Assembly (NCBI GenBank): GCA_963700255.1
Contig: CAVOWW010000038.1
Location: 17,917-81,916, forward strand
Direction: 5' to 3'
DNA length: 64,000 nucleotides
Source: UBA10649 sp963700255
Lineage (GTDB): Bacteria > Actinomycetota > Actinomycetes > S36-B12
The notes beneath the pieces are model-generated. The model had not been told where the DNA came from, ran no database searches, and saw nothing but the letters and a program-made list of their open reading frames with translations. A program made the position numbers and the translations under genes. Below, one piece after another: positions 1-11,206 of this stretch (position 1 is its first letter; the number at the start of each line of letters is the position of its first letter).

Positions 1-110
1 GAATAGTCCGGCACGAAGGGGCGTTGGGGGCTGTCAGGAACCACCGTCGGGCGCGAGCCGTCACACGGAGGTACCGTACGAGTCCGAGGAACCGGCAGGA
101 GGGAGGCACC

Positions 111-374
111 ATGATCGTCCTTCGACAGGTGATCGGTGACGAGCTCCGTCGCCGCCGCCAGGACCAGGGCCGCACCCTGCGCGATGTCTCCGGGGCCGCG
201 GCTGTGTCCCTGGGCTACCTCTCCGAGGTCGAGCGCGGCCAGAAGGAGGCGTCGAGCGAGCTGCTCGCCGCGATCTGCGGCGCGCTCGAGGTGTCGCTCT
301 CCGACGTGCTCGCGTCCGTCAGTTCGCACGTGGCCGAGGCCGAGTCCGGCGACCGGGCGCTCTCTCCCGTCTGA
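111..374 (+). CDS. clgR: ClgR-like XRE-family transcriptional regulator
   Basis: This 87-residue protein is a single-domain helix-turn-helix regulator. Residues about 8-65 form the XRE fold, with the typical stretches RTLRDVSGAAAVSLGYLSEV and ERGQKEASSELLAAIC. The near-identity of this core to actinobacterial ClgR, which activates Clp protease and related stress genes, is from memory of the family. I chose the ATG at 111 because it follows a strong ribosome binding site (ggcaggagggag); an in-frame start further upstream would add an unrelated arginine-rich leader. In Actinomycetota clgR normally lies between cinA and recA, which agrees with recA being 11 kb downstream. It is convergent with nei. 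Confidence 0.85.
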   Translation: MIVLRQVIGDELRRRRQDQGRTLRDVSGAAAVSLGYLSEVERGQKEASSELLAAICGALEVSLSDVLASVSSHVAEAESGDRALSPV

Positions 375-388
375 TCGCCGGACGTGCC

Positions 389-1174
389 TCAGGGCACGGG
401 CTGGCAGGTCGGGCACCAGTACGCATCCCGTGCCCGTGGCGGCGCTCCCTGCTTGGCGGAGCGCACGCGCGACCCGCACCGTAGGCACGGCCGTCCCGCG
501 CGTCCGTAGACGAAGTGCGGACGGCGCTCGTCGCCCGTCGTGGCCTGCGAGGGTCGCGGGGCGTTGCGGGTCAGGAGTCGATGCGCCGTGCGCTATGACG
601 GCGGGCAGGTCGCGGATCGAGTCCGACGGGCGTGAACGGGTTGACCCCGCACAGGAACAGCGTCTCCGACTGGTAGATCAGGCCGATGCCCGCGAGGTTG
701 CGCTGGTCGAGCAGGGCCTGCCCGATCTCCGAGTCCGGGGTTCGCGAGGATCCGCCGTCCCGCCTCCTCGGGGTCCCAGTCGGGTCCGAGGATGTCGGGG
801 CCGAGGTGCCCCACCACCTCGTCCTCGTCGGCCGTGGCCAGCAGGTCGACGACCGGCAGGCGGTAGCCGACGGCCGTCCAGTCGGAGGTGTGCAGGAGGA
901 CCCGGATGCTGTGGTCGGGACCGCCGCGCCACACGGCGCCCGGGCGGTACAGGTGCCATGACCCATCCATCCGGAAGTGGGTGTGCAGCGTCCGCCCGTC
1001 GCCGAGGCGGAACAGCAGGTGCTTGCCCCGGGGCAGCACGTCGTCGACGCGCACGCCGGTGAGGTCGACCGTGGCCAGGGCGGGCACCCGGAGGTCCGAG
1101 CCGGTGAGCTCGTGCCCCGCGAGGGCGTCGCGCAGTCGTTGGGCCGCGAGCCAGACGGTGTCGCCCTCGGGCAC
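389..1174 (-). CDS. nei: Fpg/Nei-family DNA glycosylase, frame-disrupted
   Basis: A base-excision repair glycosylase/AP lyase of the endonuclease VIII type. The GTG start gives VPEGDTVWLAAQRL, where the Pro-Glu following the initiator is the catalytic N-terminus. Later come DQRNLAGIGLIYQSE and a C-terminal zinc finger with CLRCGS and YWCPTCQPVP. These pieces lie in different frames, so at least three one-base shifts are needed, near 737 (a GGGG run), near 625 and near 580. They net to zero, giving 261 residues, normal for the family. All key residues survive, so sequencing error is more likely than decay. The start lies 2 bases past the lhr stop, so the two are probably co-transcribed. Confidence 0.8.
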
Positions 1175-1176
1175 GG

Positions 1177-4100
1177 CTAGGGCCTCGGCGGGCGCAGGCC
1201 GCGTGGGGTCGCCAGGAAGCCGGCCTCGCCCAGCAGGCGAGCGTGGTCGGCGGTGGGTGCCGCTCCGTTGACCTTGGTGACGACTGCGCGGTCCATGCCC
1301 AGCCGCTGGCCGTTGCGCACGAGCGCGGACGCCGCCGCCGCCAGCACGTCCTCGGGGAGGTCCCATGCCAGCAGGCTCTTCCCGCCGCGTTCGAGGTAGA
1401 GCGCGAGCTCGCCGTCGACGGCGACCACCACCGCGCCGGCCTTCCGCCCCGGGCGGTGGCCGACGTCGACCGCGAGGGCCGGCCAGGGCAGGGCCGCTCC
1501 GTAGGCATTGGCTGGGTCGGTCGCGGCCAGCACGGTCGTGACGCGCTCCGACCTCGGGGTGGCGCGCAGCCGGTCGACGGCGCTCGGCAGGGCGAACTGC
1601 GAGGCGCCGAGACCCTCGATCGCGTAGGTGCGGCGGCAGCGCCCCGCATCCTCGAACGCACTCAGCACGCGGTACATGCGGGCGAAGCCGCCGTCGATTC
1701 GCTCGGAGACGACGGCGCCCCGGGTGACGATCCCGTGCCGGTCGAGGAGCGCCTGGCCCGTGGCGGTGGCGGCGGAGGTCGGGTCTGCCGCGAGCGGTGG
1801 GAGCAGCGACCAGCGCCCGGCACCCGCCGGCGGGCCGGACCGCTGAGGCAGTCCCGGGCGGCCGCGACGGGTGCTCGGTCGTGGCCGGGCCCCGCTGATG
1901 CGGGAGCGCAGGGCGCTCCACCCGTCATTGGTGACGGCTCCGGACCACACCAGTCGCCACAGGGTCTCCACCAGCTCCGCATCCGACGAGATCGGTCCCC
2001 CGCCTCGCCCGGCACCGACCCGGTCGGCGAGGTCGCGGAAGAACAGCGCCCCGGCCGGCGCCGAGGGCCTCAGTGACGACGACGGCCGCAGGGTCGTCGT
2101 CGACGAGCGTGGGCGGCCTGCGAAGCACGGGGGCCCGGTCGGTGGGCGCCAGGCAGACGATGCCGTCGCCCCCGGCCAGCGCCGACACGCCCCACCAGAC
2201 GACGTCTCCCGAGCCGATGAGCTCGTCGAGCATCCCGTCGTGCACGTCGTCGATGCGAGCCGGCAGCACGGAGCGGAGCCACGTGCTGGCGGGCAGGGCG
2301 GTGCCCGCCAGCTGCTCGATGACGTCGTAGCACCCGTCGACGCCACGCAGCTCCGAGCGGGCGCCCGCGGCGGTGACGCGCTGCCACCGCGGCAGGAAGG
2401 CGGCGTACCGCGCAGGAGGGACGGGCTCGATCTCGTGGCGAAGCTTGGCGATGCTGCGTCGCCGGATGCGCCGGAGCACCTCGACGTCGCAGTACTCGGT
2501 GTGCGAGACCCCCTGCTCGCGCGCGATGCCGGTGAGGGGGCGGAACTCGCCGCGGATCAGCCGCCCGGAGGACGCGAGGCGCGCCAGCACGTCGCGGGCG
2601 ACCCCCGGAGGGAGGCCGAGCTCGGTGGCCGCCTGCTCAGCCGTGAAGGGCCCGTGGGTCCGGGCGTAGCGGCCGACCACGTCACCGAGCGGATCGGCCA
2701 CGATGGCGAGGTGCGCGTCCGGGACGCCCACGGGCAGGGGGATGCCGAGTGCGTCCCGGAGCCGGCCCGCGTCCTCGATCGCGGCCGTGCGGTCAGCGCC
2801 TGCCGTCCGGACGCGGATCGCCCGACGCTCGCTGCACAGCTGCGTCAGCCAGTCCGGGTCGATGCCCCGGGCGAGCGCCTCGGTGTCGGAGAGCGGGCCG
2901 AGGATCCGCAGCAGGTCCGCGGCATCCTCGACGTCGCGTGCGTGGGTCGTCGGCGTCAGGCGCTGCAGCTCGGCCTCGACCTCGTCGAGCGCGTCGGCAT
3001 CGAGGAGGTCGCGCAGCTCAGGGCTGCCGAGCAGCTCGGCAAGGAGGCCGGGGTCGAGGGTCAGCGCCTGGGCGCGCCGCTCGGCGAGTGGCGAGTCGCC
3101 CTCGTAGATGAACGAGGCGACGTAGCCGAAGAGCAGGGACTGCGCGAAGGGCGAGGGCTGCTCGGTCGCCGCCTCGTGCACCCGGATGCGCCCGTCGCCG
3201 CAGCTCCGTCTGGATCTGGCGCAGGGCCGGGCACGTCGTACACGTCCTGCAGGCACTCGCGCACGGTCTCGAGGATGATCGGGAACGAGGCGAACTCGGA
3301 CGCGACCCCCAGCAGGTGCGCCGATCGCTGGCGCTGCTGCCACAGCGGCGTCCTCCTGTCGGGCCGACGACGTGGCAGCAGCAGCGCCCGCGCGGCGCAC
3401 TCGCGGAAGCGCGAGGCGAACAGGGCAGAGCCGCCCACCTCCGCGGTGACCAGCGACTCGACCTCCTCGGGCTCGATGGTGATGAGGTCCATGACGGAGC
3501 GCGCGGACTCCTCGTCATCGATATCGGGCAGGCGCAGGACGATGCCGTCGTCGGCGTGCATGACGTGCGCATCGATCCCGATCGAGTCACGGATGCGCGC
3601 CCCGATGACGAGGGCCCAGGGCGCATGGACCTTGGCGCCGAACGGGGTGTGCACCACCACCCGCCAGTCGCCGAGCTCGTCGCGGAACCGCTCCACCACG
3701 ATCGTCGTGTCGCTGGGCACGACGGACGTCGCCTCGCGCTGCTCGTCGATGTACTGACGCAGGTTCGCGCTCGCGCGCGCGTCCATGCCCGTGTCGGCCA
3801 GGATGTCGGTGTCGTCCCGAGCCGAGGCGACCTCGCGGACGAATGCGCCGACGGCCCGGCCGAGCTCGGCAGGGCGACCGAGCGCGTCACCGTGCCAGAA
3901 CGGCATCCGCCCGGGCTGGCCCGGTGCCGGCGAGACCAGGACCCGGTCGTGGGTGATGTCCTCGATGCGCCACGAGGACGCCCCCAGCGCGATGACGTCG
4001 CCGACGCGCGACTCGTAGACCATCTCCTCGTCCAGCTCGCCGACGCGCGAGCCGCCCTCGCCGACGAGGAAGACGCCGAACAGGCCCCGGTCAGGGATGG

Positions 4101-5652
4101 TCCCGCCGCTGGTGACGGCCAGTCGCTGCGCGCCGGGCCGTCCGGTGAGCAGTCCGCTGTCGCGGTCCCACACCAGGCGGGGTCGCAGCTCGGCGAACTC
4201 GTCGGAGGGGTACCGGCCCGACAGCATGTCGAGCACCGAGTCGAGGACGGCGTCGGTCAGGCCGGTGAACGGGGCGGACCGGCGCACCATGGCCAGCAGG
4301 TCGTCGGCCGTCCAGTCGTCCATGGCCACGCAGGCGACGATCTGCTGGGCCAGCACGTCGAGGGGGTTGCGGGGGATGCGCAATGCCTCGATGAGGCCCG
4401 ACCGCATTCGCGAGGTGACGACGGCGGACGTGACCAGGTCGCCGCGGTACTTGGGGAAGACGATCCCGCGGCTGACAGCGCCCACCTGATGCCCCGCCCG
4501 GCCCACGCGCTGCAGCCCGCTGGCGACGCTCGGCGGCGTCTCGACCTGGACGACCAGGTCGATGCTCCCCATGTCGATGCCCAGCTCGAGGCTGCTGGTC
4601 GCGACGACGGCGGGCAGTCGGCCGGCCTTCAGGTCGTCCTCGATCAGGGCCCGCTGCTCCTTGCTGACCGACCCGTGGTGCGCGCGGGCGATGGGCTGCG
4701 GGTCCTGCTGGCCCGCGGCGATGGCGCGAGCCAGGGCGATCTCGTTCACCTGCGCCGTGATGCGCTCGGCGAGGCGCCGGCTGTTGGCGAAGACGAGCGT
4801 CGTGCGGTGCTGCTCGATGAGGTCGACGAGCTGCTCGTCGATGTGCGGCCAGATCGACGTGCGGGCGATGGAGCCGGCGGCGCTGCCCGAGATCTCCGTG
4901 GTCGCGCCGAGCTCGGACATGTCGTCGACGGGAACCCGGATCTGCAGGTCCCACTGCTTCTCGCTCGGGGGAGCGACGACCGTCGCCGGCCGGGACGGGC
5001 GGACGAACGAGGCGACGGTGTCGAGCGGGCTGACCGTCGCGGACAGGCCGATCCGCTGGGCGGGCCGGTCGAGGAGCAGGTCGAGGCGCTCGAGGGACAG
5101 GGCGAGATGGGCCCCGCGCTTGGTGCCGGCGATCGCGTGCACCTCATCGAGGATGACCGTGTCGATCCCGCGCAGGGCGTCACGGGCCTGCGATGTCAGC
5201 ATGAGGAACAGCGACTCCGGCGTCGTGATGAGGATGTCGGGCGGCCGGCGGGCCAGTCGCGCCCGCTCGGCGGGCGGGGTGTCGCCGGTGCGGATGCCGA
5301 TGGTGATGTCGGCTGCCTCGAGGCCGAGGCGGGCCGCCTCCCGCTCGATGCCGACCAGCGGGCTGCGGAGGTTGCGCTCGACGTCCACGGCCAGCGCCTT
5401 GAGCGGTGATACGTAGAGGACGCGGCAGCGGCGCAGACGGTCGTCGGGGACCGGATCGTGCATGAGCCGGTCGATGGCGTGGAGGAACGCCGCGAGGGTC
5501 TTGCCGCTCCCGGTCGGAGCCACGACGAGGGTGTCGTCACCCTTCGCGATGGCCGCCCACGCCCCGACCTGCGCCGGTGTCGCGCCGGCGAAGGCGCCGC
5601 TGAACCAGGCGCGCGTGGCCGGGGCGAGCGCCTCGAGACCCGTCTCGGTCAT
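1177..5652 (-). CDS. lhr: Lhr-type superfamily 2 DNA helicase, frame-disrupted
   Basis: A large ATP-dependent helicase of the Lhr family, involved in DNA repair. Across the shifts it spans 1491 residues, the usual full length. The N-terminal motor carries Walker A (VAPTGSGKTLAAF), a DEVH box (ILDEVHAIAGTKRG) and helicase C-domain motifs (ATSSLELGIDMGSIDLV, QRVGRAGHQVGAVSRG). The long Lhr C-terminal winged-helix and beta domains follow. The frame changes near 3225-3196 and again near 2070, restoring the original register. The ATG at 5652 overlaps the stop of the YwiC-like gene by 4 bases, and nei follows after 2 bases, as in other actinobacteria where lhr and nei are neighbours. Confidence 0.88.
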
Positions 5653-6473
5653 CGGGGTCCGCCGACAGCGGTGGCGAGCGCGGAGGCGAGCACGAGGAGG
5701 ACGAAGCCCACGAGCTCCACCATGCCGATCCGTGCCGGCCTGCTCGCTGGGTCGGCCAGCAGGGCCGATCGCAGGGCGAACCAGGCGAAGGGGGCGACCA
5801 GCAGGAGCCCAGCGGTCAGCCCCCACCAGGCAGCCAGGCCCAGGGAGGCGATCAGCGAGGACCACGCGACCACGCGGGATGCGTGTGCGAACCGGGGATC
5901 AGCCCGCTCCCTGATGAGCGACTTCACGTGCAGGGTCGAGCCGATCAGCAGCAGGGCGACGGCCGCGGTGAGCACCCATACGTGGACGGGCACGCCCGAG
6001 AGCGGGGGAGGAGCGACGCTCGAGCCGCCGGCGGCAACCGCCCACGTGACCGGGACCATCGCCGCGCACTCGACGACGAACACCGCGTCGTTGACGAGGG
6101 CACGCTCGTCGCGCCTCCGGGCGAAGGCGATGTTGACGGCGAACAGGGCGAGGTAGCCGAGGACGACCCACGCCAGCCAGGGCCGCAGGATGAGCACGGG
6201 AAGCCCGGCGGCCAGAGTCGGGATCCACCAGGTTGCCAGCGGCCGCGCGAAGCGGCCCGGGTCCGGATGCCGCGATGTGCGATCGCGGACGACGGCGAGC
6301 ACGAAGTACGACGCCGGATAGGCGCAGATCCAGGCGGCCGCGACGAGCAGGAGCAGCGGCGTCCACGGCGAGACCGTGACTGCCACCGCGACGGGCAGGG
6401 CGAGGAAGGCCCACGCGCCGTGCTGGGGAGGCACGACCGGCACCCGGGCGCGGGTTCGGGTGGGTGCGCTCAC
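5649..6473 (-). CDS. YwiC-like integral membrane protein
   Basis: A 274-residue hydrophobic protein with about eight predicted membrane segments. The start PPQHGAWAFLALPVAVAV is typical of the YwiC-like family (PF14256), whose function is unknown. No catalytic motif is visible beyond the conserved His-Gly-Ala-Trp near the N-terminus. The gene sits head-to-head with the DUF3046 gene and overlaps the lhr start by 4 bases, so it is probably the first gene of a ywiC-lhr-nei transcript. I follow the ATG at 6473; it leaves only 35 bases to the divergent DUF3046 start, so the two promoters must lie very close together or overlap the genes. Confidence 0.75.
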   Translation of the reverse strand: MSAPTRTRARVPVVPPQHGAWAFLALPVAVAVTVSPWTPLLLLVAAAWICAYPASYFVLAVVRDRTSRHPDPGRFARPLATWWIPTLAAGLPVLILRPWLAWVVLGYLALFAVNIAFARRRDERALVNDAVFVVECAAMVPVTWAVAAGGSSVAPPPLSGVPVHVWVLTAAVALLLIGSTLHVKSLIRERADPRFAHASRVVAWSSLIASLGLAAWWGLTAGLLLVAPFAWFALRSALLADPASRPARIGMVELVGFVLLVLASALATAVGGPR

Positions 6474-6508
6474 GCCCTGATTGTGCTGGATGGGGCAGAC
6501 TGCCGCTC

Positions 6509-6700
6509 GTGCGCCTTACTGACTTCTGGGATCGCATGGACCAGGTGTTCGGCCCGGCCTATGCACGATCGTGGGCGCACGACGTCGTCCTGCCGCCGCT
6601 GGGACTGACCGTGGATCAGGCGATCGGCGCGGGCCTCGACACGAAGGACATCTGGCGGGCCGTCTGCGCGACCACGGACGTGCCCGGGGTCCTGGCGTGA
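6509..6700 (+). CDS. DUF3046 family protein
   Basis: A 63-residue protein starting VRLTDFWDRMDQVFGPAYAR and continuing with GLTVDQAIGAGLDTKDIWRA. This matches the small actinobacterial DUF3046 family (PF11248), which is almost always found near recA and recX; its function is unknown. The GTG at 6509 gives the family-typical N-terminus, whereas a longer reading adds an unrelated leader. Its stop overlaps the GTG of the next gene (GTGA), so the MFS gene is translationally coupled to it. Here recA is separated from it by the MFS gene and two minus-strand genes, which is looser than the usual arrangement. Confidence 0.85.
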   Translation: MRLTDFWDRMDQVFGPAYARSWAHDVVLPPLGLTVDQAIGAGLDTKDIWRAVCATTDVPGVLA

Positions 6701-7977
6701 CCGCCACGGTCGACCAGGGACTGCACGATCCGGCCATCGCCGCCGTCCAGCGGCGAACGGTCTCCGTGCTGTCCGTCGGTCAGGTCTTCGGCGGCATCGC
6801 CGTCGCGGGCTCAGTGGCGGCCGGCTCCCTGATCGCCGCGTCCGTCGCCGACTCCGAGGCAGCCGCGGGGCTGGCCCAGACGGCCGGGGTCCTCGGGGCA
6901 GCGGTGCTGGCCCTCCCGCTCGCGCGCATCGCGCTGGGCCGCGGGCGCCGTCTCGCCCTGGCGACCGGCTACGGGCTCGGCGCCTTCGGGGCCGTCATCG
7001 TCGTCATCGCGGCGGTGCTGCGCAACCTGCCGCTGGTCTTCATCGGCTGCTTCTTCGTCGGGGTGGCATCGGCCTCCGGGTACCAGGCCCGGTACGCGGC
7101 GACCGACCTGGCACCCGAGGAGCACCGGGCTCGCGCGCTGTCGTGGGTGGTGTGGGCGGCGACCATCGGCGCCGTCCTCGGGCCGAACCTGCTGAACGTG
7201 TCCGGTGCCCTGGGGATGGCCCTGGGCCTGCCCCAGCTGTCCGGTCCCTACGTGGTGGCCGCCGGCTGCCTGGCGCTGACGGCCGTCGTGCTCCTGCTCT
7301 TCCTGCGGCCCGACCCCTACCTGACCTCGATCGCCCACCGCGAGAGTCGCGGGGAGGACGTCGTCAGGCCACGACTGCGCGACGGGATCGAGCACCTGCG
7401 CGGGCGCCCCCGTGCGCTCCTGGGCATCGCGACGATCGCGGTCGGCCACGTGGTGATGGTCATGGTGATGGTCATGACGCCCGTGCACATGGCGCACGTC
7501 GACGTGACCCTGCAGCTCATCGGCCTGGTCATCAGCGTCCATGTCGCGGGGATGTACGCCCTGTCGCCGGTCGTGGGCTGGTGCGTTGACCGCTTCGGCA
7601 GGATCGCCGTGGTCGTGTCGGGCATCGCGATCCTCACGGTCAGCTGCGTGGTGTCGGGCCTCGCGCCGGGCGACAACGTGCCGATGCTGGGCATCGGGCT
7701 GTTCCTGCTCGGCCTCGGCTGGTCGTGCACCCTGATCGCCGGCTCGACGATGGTCACCGACGAGGTGGCCCCAGCCGAGCGGCCGGCGGTGCAGGGCCTG
7801 TCGGACCTGGTCATGAACGGGGCAGGGGCCGTCGGGGGAGCGGTGGCCGGGATCGTCGTACTGGTCTCGTCCTACGGGGTCCTGTGCGCCGTCGCGGTCG
7901 TGCCGCTCGTGGCCCTCGGAGTGGCGGTGGCCTTCGACGCGGCCTCGCACCGGTCCGTGGCTGCCGGAGGTGGGTGA
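6697..7977 (+). CDS. MFS transporter (12-TM type)
   Basis: A 426-residue polytopic protein with about 12 membrane segments and a major-facilitator layout. The loop after TM2 carries RIALGRGRRLALATGY, a degenerate MFS motif A, and a second half begins near ALLGIATIAVGHVVMVMVMV. The substrate is not deducible; drug or metabolite export is the default for this kind of protein. It starts at a GTG overlapping the DUF3046 stop. It is convergent with the long membrane protein at 7995-10443, whose natural stop lies only 17 bases past this one if a one-base error is assumed there. Confidence 0.8.
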   Translation: MTATVDQGLHDPAIAAVQRRTVSVLSVGQVFGGIAVAGSVAAGSLIAASVADSEAAAGLAQTAGVLGAAVLALPLARIALGRGRRLALATGYGLGAFGAVIVVIAAVLRNLPLVFIGCFFVGVASASGYQARYAATDLAPEEHRARALSWVVWAATIGAVLGPNLLNVSGALGMALGLPQLSGPYVVAAGCLALTAVVLLLFLRPDPYLTSIAHRESRGEDVVRPRLRDGIEHLRGRPRALLGIATIAVGHVVMVMVMVMTPVHMAHVDVTLQLIGLVISVHVAGMYALSPVVGWCVDRFGRIAVVVSGIAILTVSCVVSGLAPGDNVPMLGIGLFLLGLGWSCTLIAGSTMVTDEVAPAERPAVQGLSDLVMNGAGAVGGAVAGIVVLVSSYGVLCAVAVVPLVALGVAVAFDAASHRSVAAGGG

Positions 7978-7994
7978 CCGGCTGAGCCGTCGGG

Positions 7995-10443
7995 TCAGGC
8001 GGACAGGTGGGGTGGCTGTCGCCACCCATTCGAGGTCGAGTCCGCACAGCTCCGCCGCCCGTCGCGCGGGCACCTCGACCAGCTGGGTGGTGCGGGGTGA
8101 CGGCGTGACGAAGGCGGGCCCGAAGGTGAACGGTCCCGGGTCCGTGCCCGGTCGCCACCAGGGGGTCGCATGCGTGATGGTCAGCTCGTGCTGCCCGGCC
8201 GTCAGTGGGAGCGTGCCGATGGGGGTGACGTTGCGGTCGTCGAACTCGAGGTTGGACAGACCGGTCTCAACGGGTTCCCCGTCGATGGAGACGGTGAGAA
8301 CGCCGGGGTAGGAGCCGGCGATCCAGACCTCCACCATCCCGTCGTCCTGCACGGCGAAGGGTGCAGTGACCGATCCCGCTCCCGACGCGACGATCGACGC
8401 GCCGTCGTCCGTCGCGGTCCACCCGGGCGGAAGGTCCCCCTGCCCCAGCGGGATCGTCACGACGTCTGGACGCACTGATCCCACGAGTGTGCCGCCCTCG
8501 CGTACCTGGGTGCTCAGCGCCGTGATGGCCGCGCAGGAGTCCACCTCCGGCACGGCGAAGGTGCCGGCGAGGGGGACGTCCGCGGTGATCGAGGCCGACC
8601 CAGGAATCCGGCGCCACACGTCGTAGTACGCACCAGGGCGCACCAGCTCGTAGTTGAGCGGCGGGCGAGCCCCGGTCGGCGACCTGCGCAGCACGAGCAG
8701 GGGGTAGGGCTCCAGGGTGGACGGGGGGAACGCACTGACATCGAAGGACTGGCCCTTCTCTCCGATCGATCCGTCCCTCAGGGGGATCTGGTTCACTCGG
8801 AGCTCGCTGGCGACCTCCGTGTCGAGGGTGCGGAGGAAGTGCCGCCCCCCGAACACGGAGTAGTCGGTCATGAGCGCCGGTCCCTGACCGTCGAACTCCC
8901 GGCCGATCGCCTCCAGCTCTGCATGCGGTGCCACCGGCGCCAGGGAGACGCCCTTGAACGCCAATGCGTTCGACCAGGCCACTCCCACGATGATGAGGAC
9001 CATCGCGCCCTTCCCCACGAGGCTGAGGCCCCGTCCGGGGACGGCGCCTTCATGCTGCCCCGCCTGCGGCTGGGTGAGCAGGAGCGCTCCCGCGAGGGCG
9101 GCGGCGATCACGGCGGGGGAGGCCACGGCCATCGCCTTGCCGGCCAGCCATGCGTCGCCGGACAGGGTCGCATAGGCGACGACCGCGAGGGCGCTCGCCG
9201 CGAAGAGCGGGAGCGACCAGGACCGGTGCCGGATCGCTCCGATTCCTCCGACGACCGCCGCAGCGATGGTGATGGCGATGAGCAGGGCCGTGAGGACAGG
9301 CAGCTCCGGTCCGAAGCGGAAGTCCGCGGCCGGCCAGACCCCCACTGTCTGGAAGGGGTTCAGGGGTGCGGCGAGGTTGCCGATGTCACCGAAGGTCGGC
9401 ACCAGCGTCAGCGACTCCGGCACGATGCCGGCTGCGAAGAGCACGAGGCCCGTGACCGTGGCCGAGATGGCCGCGCTGGTCGCGATGGCGCCGGAGCGAG
9501 GGCGGCGGCGGGTCCAGCCGATGAGCACGGCTGCGCCCACGATCGGCAGCACGTAGCCCATGCCGGCCGAGTCGAGCACGGCGAACAGCGAGGCGGCCGC
9601 CACTGCCGGTGGGATGAGGCCGCGCCATGTGGAGCCGCGGCGGGACGCCGCGACGGAGGTGAGCGCCAGGACCGCCACCAGGACCGGGACGAGGACCTCC
9701 TTGAGGCCGCCCCACAGGACGTACGCGACGAGGGTCGCAGCCTGCGCCGAGACGACGCTCGCGAGTGCGCGCAAGGCGCGTGACCGCACCAGCGGTGTCA
9801 GGATCGCGTAGATCGCGAGCGCGAGGAGGGCGCCCAGGGCGGCCATGTAGGGATGCAGGAGCCAGGCCACGTCGGAGCCCGTGAGCTGCGCCAGGACGCC
9901 GAGCGGCGGGAAGGCTCCGGTCGGGTAGCCGGCCACCCACCCCGCGTCGCCGGCGGCGAAGTAGATGTCGATGTTGCGCTCGAAGGTGGACGTCACCGTC
10001 GCGGGCGGGACCTTGCCCGTCGACATGAGTGCATCGGTGAACCCCAGCCAGGTGGCGCTGTCGTCCAGCTTGATCCACCCGGCCCAGCTCGGTCGACCGG
10101 AGAGCGCCACGGGGGCTGCGAAGAGGGCGAAGGATGCCGCGGCGGTGGCGGCCGGCCACCCGGTCACCTTGCGCCACCCCTCCCGGAGGCGCGTGCGCCC
10201 GCGAAGCAGGGCTGCGACTGCTCCGGCGATCGCGATCGCGCAGATCACGGGCGTCGTGTACCGGGTAGTCGCGGCGGGCGCTGTCATGACCGTGCCGACG
10301 ACGACGACCAGTGCGAGACCCGTTGGCGCCGTCGCGGCATCGAACCTGAGCCGAGGCTGCGTCGACGCGAGGAGCAGGCCGGCCCCGACGCACAGGGCGA
10401 TCAGAACAAGGGGCGCGACCACATAGGGGATCAGCAGGTCCAT
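7995..10443 (-). CDS. Large polytopic membrane protein with C-terminal extracytoplasmic domain, function unknown
   Basis: About 816 residues. The first 520 hold roughly a dozen membrane segments beginning MDLLIPYVVAPLVLIALC. The C-terminal 290 residues are soluble and contain a beta-rich part (GMVEVWIAGSYPGVLTVSID, PLTAGQHELTITHATPWWRP). The layout recalls GT-C-type cell-envelope glycosyltransferases, with an acidic stretch WIKLDDSATWLGFTD after the first TM group, but I see no diagnostic motif. The frame given runs on without a stop into antisense of the MFS gene. Removing one C from the run near 8022 gives a stop at 7995-7997 after ATHLSA, which I take as the natural end. Its ATG overlaps the stop of the TPR gene by one base. 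Confidence 0.6.
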
Positions 10444-11087
10444 CAGGGGCCCAGCGTCACGCCGTCGGGCAGCCGGGAGGCCAGCTCCGCATCCAGTGCG
10501 ATGGCCGATGCCAGCAGCTCGCGAGCTCGGTCGACCCTTCCGTCGGCGTAGAGCAGCAGGCCGAGGTTCCACGGCGCACTGGCCCGGTCGGGGTCGAGGT
10601 CCATCACGCGCCCGTACGACTCCTCGGCGCCAGCGAGGTCCCCGCTCGCGACCTGCGCGACGGCCAGGTTGAAGTGCGCGTTGGCGAACTCCGGGTCCAG
10701 GGCGATCGCCCGCTGGTACAGCTCCAGGGCGCCAGCGGTGTCACCGCTGGCGTCGCGGAGGGTGCCGAGGTTGAACACCGGCAGCGCGCTCTGGGGGTCG
10801 GCGGCCCGGGCCTGAGCGAACGCAGCCTCGGCACCAGCCAGGTCCCCGAGCGCATAGGCGCTGAGGCCCTGGTCGACGAGCGCGGCGGCCGCCTCGTTGA
10901 TCTCCGGGCCGGGGGACGGCTCCAGCGCACGCAGGAAGAAGACGCCCACGACCACGACGACACAGGCGACCGCGGCGGCCACCGCCATCGCCCGGATCGG
11001 GAGGCGCTCCCGAATCGGGTCGCTGGAGCGTCCTTGCGGGTCATGCTCCCCGTCGGGCTGCACCATCATCGGCTCGGCTGAACCCAT
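10443..11087 (-). CDS. Membrane-anchored TPR protein
   Basis: A 214-residue protein with a short cytoplasmic start, one membrane segment (AMAVAAAVACVVVVVGVFFL) and about four tetratricopeptide repeats. The repeats are recognisable as GLSAYALGDLAGAEAAFAQA, NLGTLRDASGDTAGALELYQ, NLAVAQVASGDLAGAEESYG and NLGLLLYADGRVDRARELL. TPRs mediate protein contacts; the partner is probably the large membrane protein whose start overlaps this stop by one base. I placed the start at the ATG at 11087, since the longer reading adds an arginine-rich leader extending towards the recA promoter. It is divergent from recA, about 240 bases apart. Confidence 0.72.
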   Translation of the reverse strand: MGSAEPMMVQPDGEHDPQGRSSDPIRERLPIRAMAVAAAVACVVVVVGVFFLRALEPSPGPEINEAAAALVDQGLSAYALGDLAGAEAAFAQARAADPQSALPVFNLGTLRDASGDTAGALELYQRAIALDPEFANAHFNLAVAQVASGDLAGAEESYGRVMDLDPDRASAPWNLGLLLYADGRVDRARELLASAIALDAELASRLPDGVTLGP

Positions 11088-11190
11088 GCGGCGCTCCCTC
11101 CGGCGGCCGTTGCGTGGCCGATTGCGTCGTGACCGCGCCAGTCTAGGTCGGGTTCGGAGTCCGGTGGCCCAGACGGCGTGTCGCGTGCAT

Positions 11191-11206
11191 TCGAACACCC
11201 GTTCGA
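11191..11206. promoter_or_regulatory. SOS box (LexA operator) of recA
   Basis: TCGAACACCCGTTCGA is a perfect dyad matching the actinobacterial LexA consensus TCGAAC-N4-GTTCGA. It is followed at once by TATAGAT (11207-11213), a good minus-10 element, so bound LexA would cover the promoter. It lies about 120 bases before the recA start. The TPR gene starts 104 bases to the other side and could also fall under this site, but that is less certain. Confidence 0.9.

Noticed and set aside
389..1174. nei as a true pseudogene
   Set aside because: Catalytic N-terminus, helix region and zinc finger are all intact and the shifts net to zero; the same kind of break hits essential genes elsewhere, so sequencing error is preferred.
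3316..5409. A 697-codon plus-strand frame opposite lhr
   Set aside because: It is an antisense shadow of the helicase; no domain or ribosome binding site supports it.
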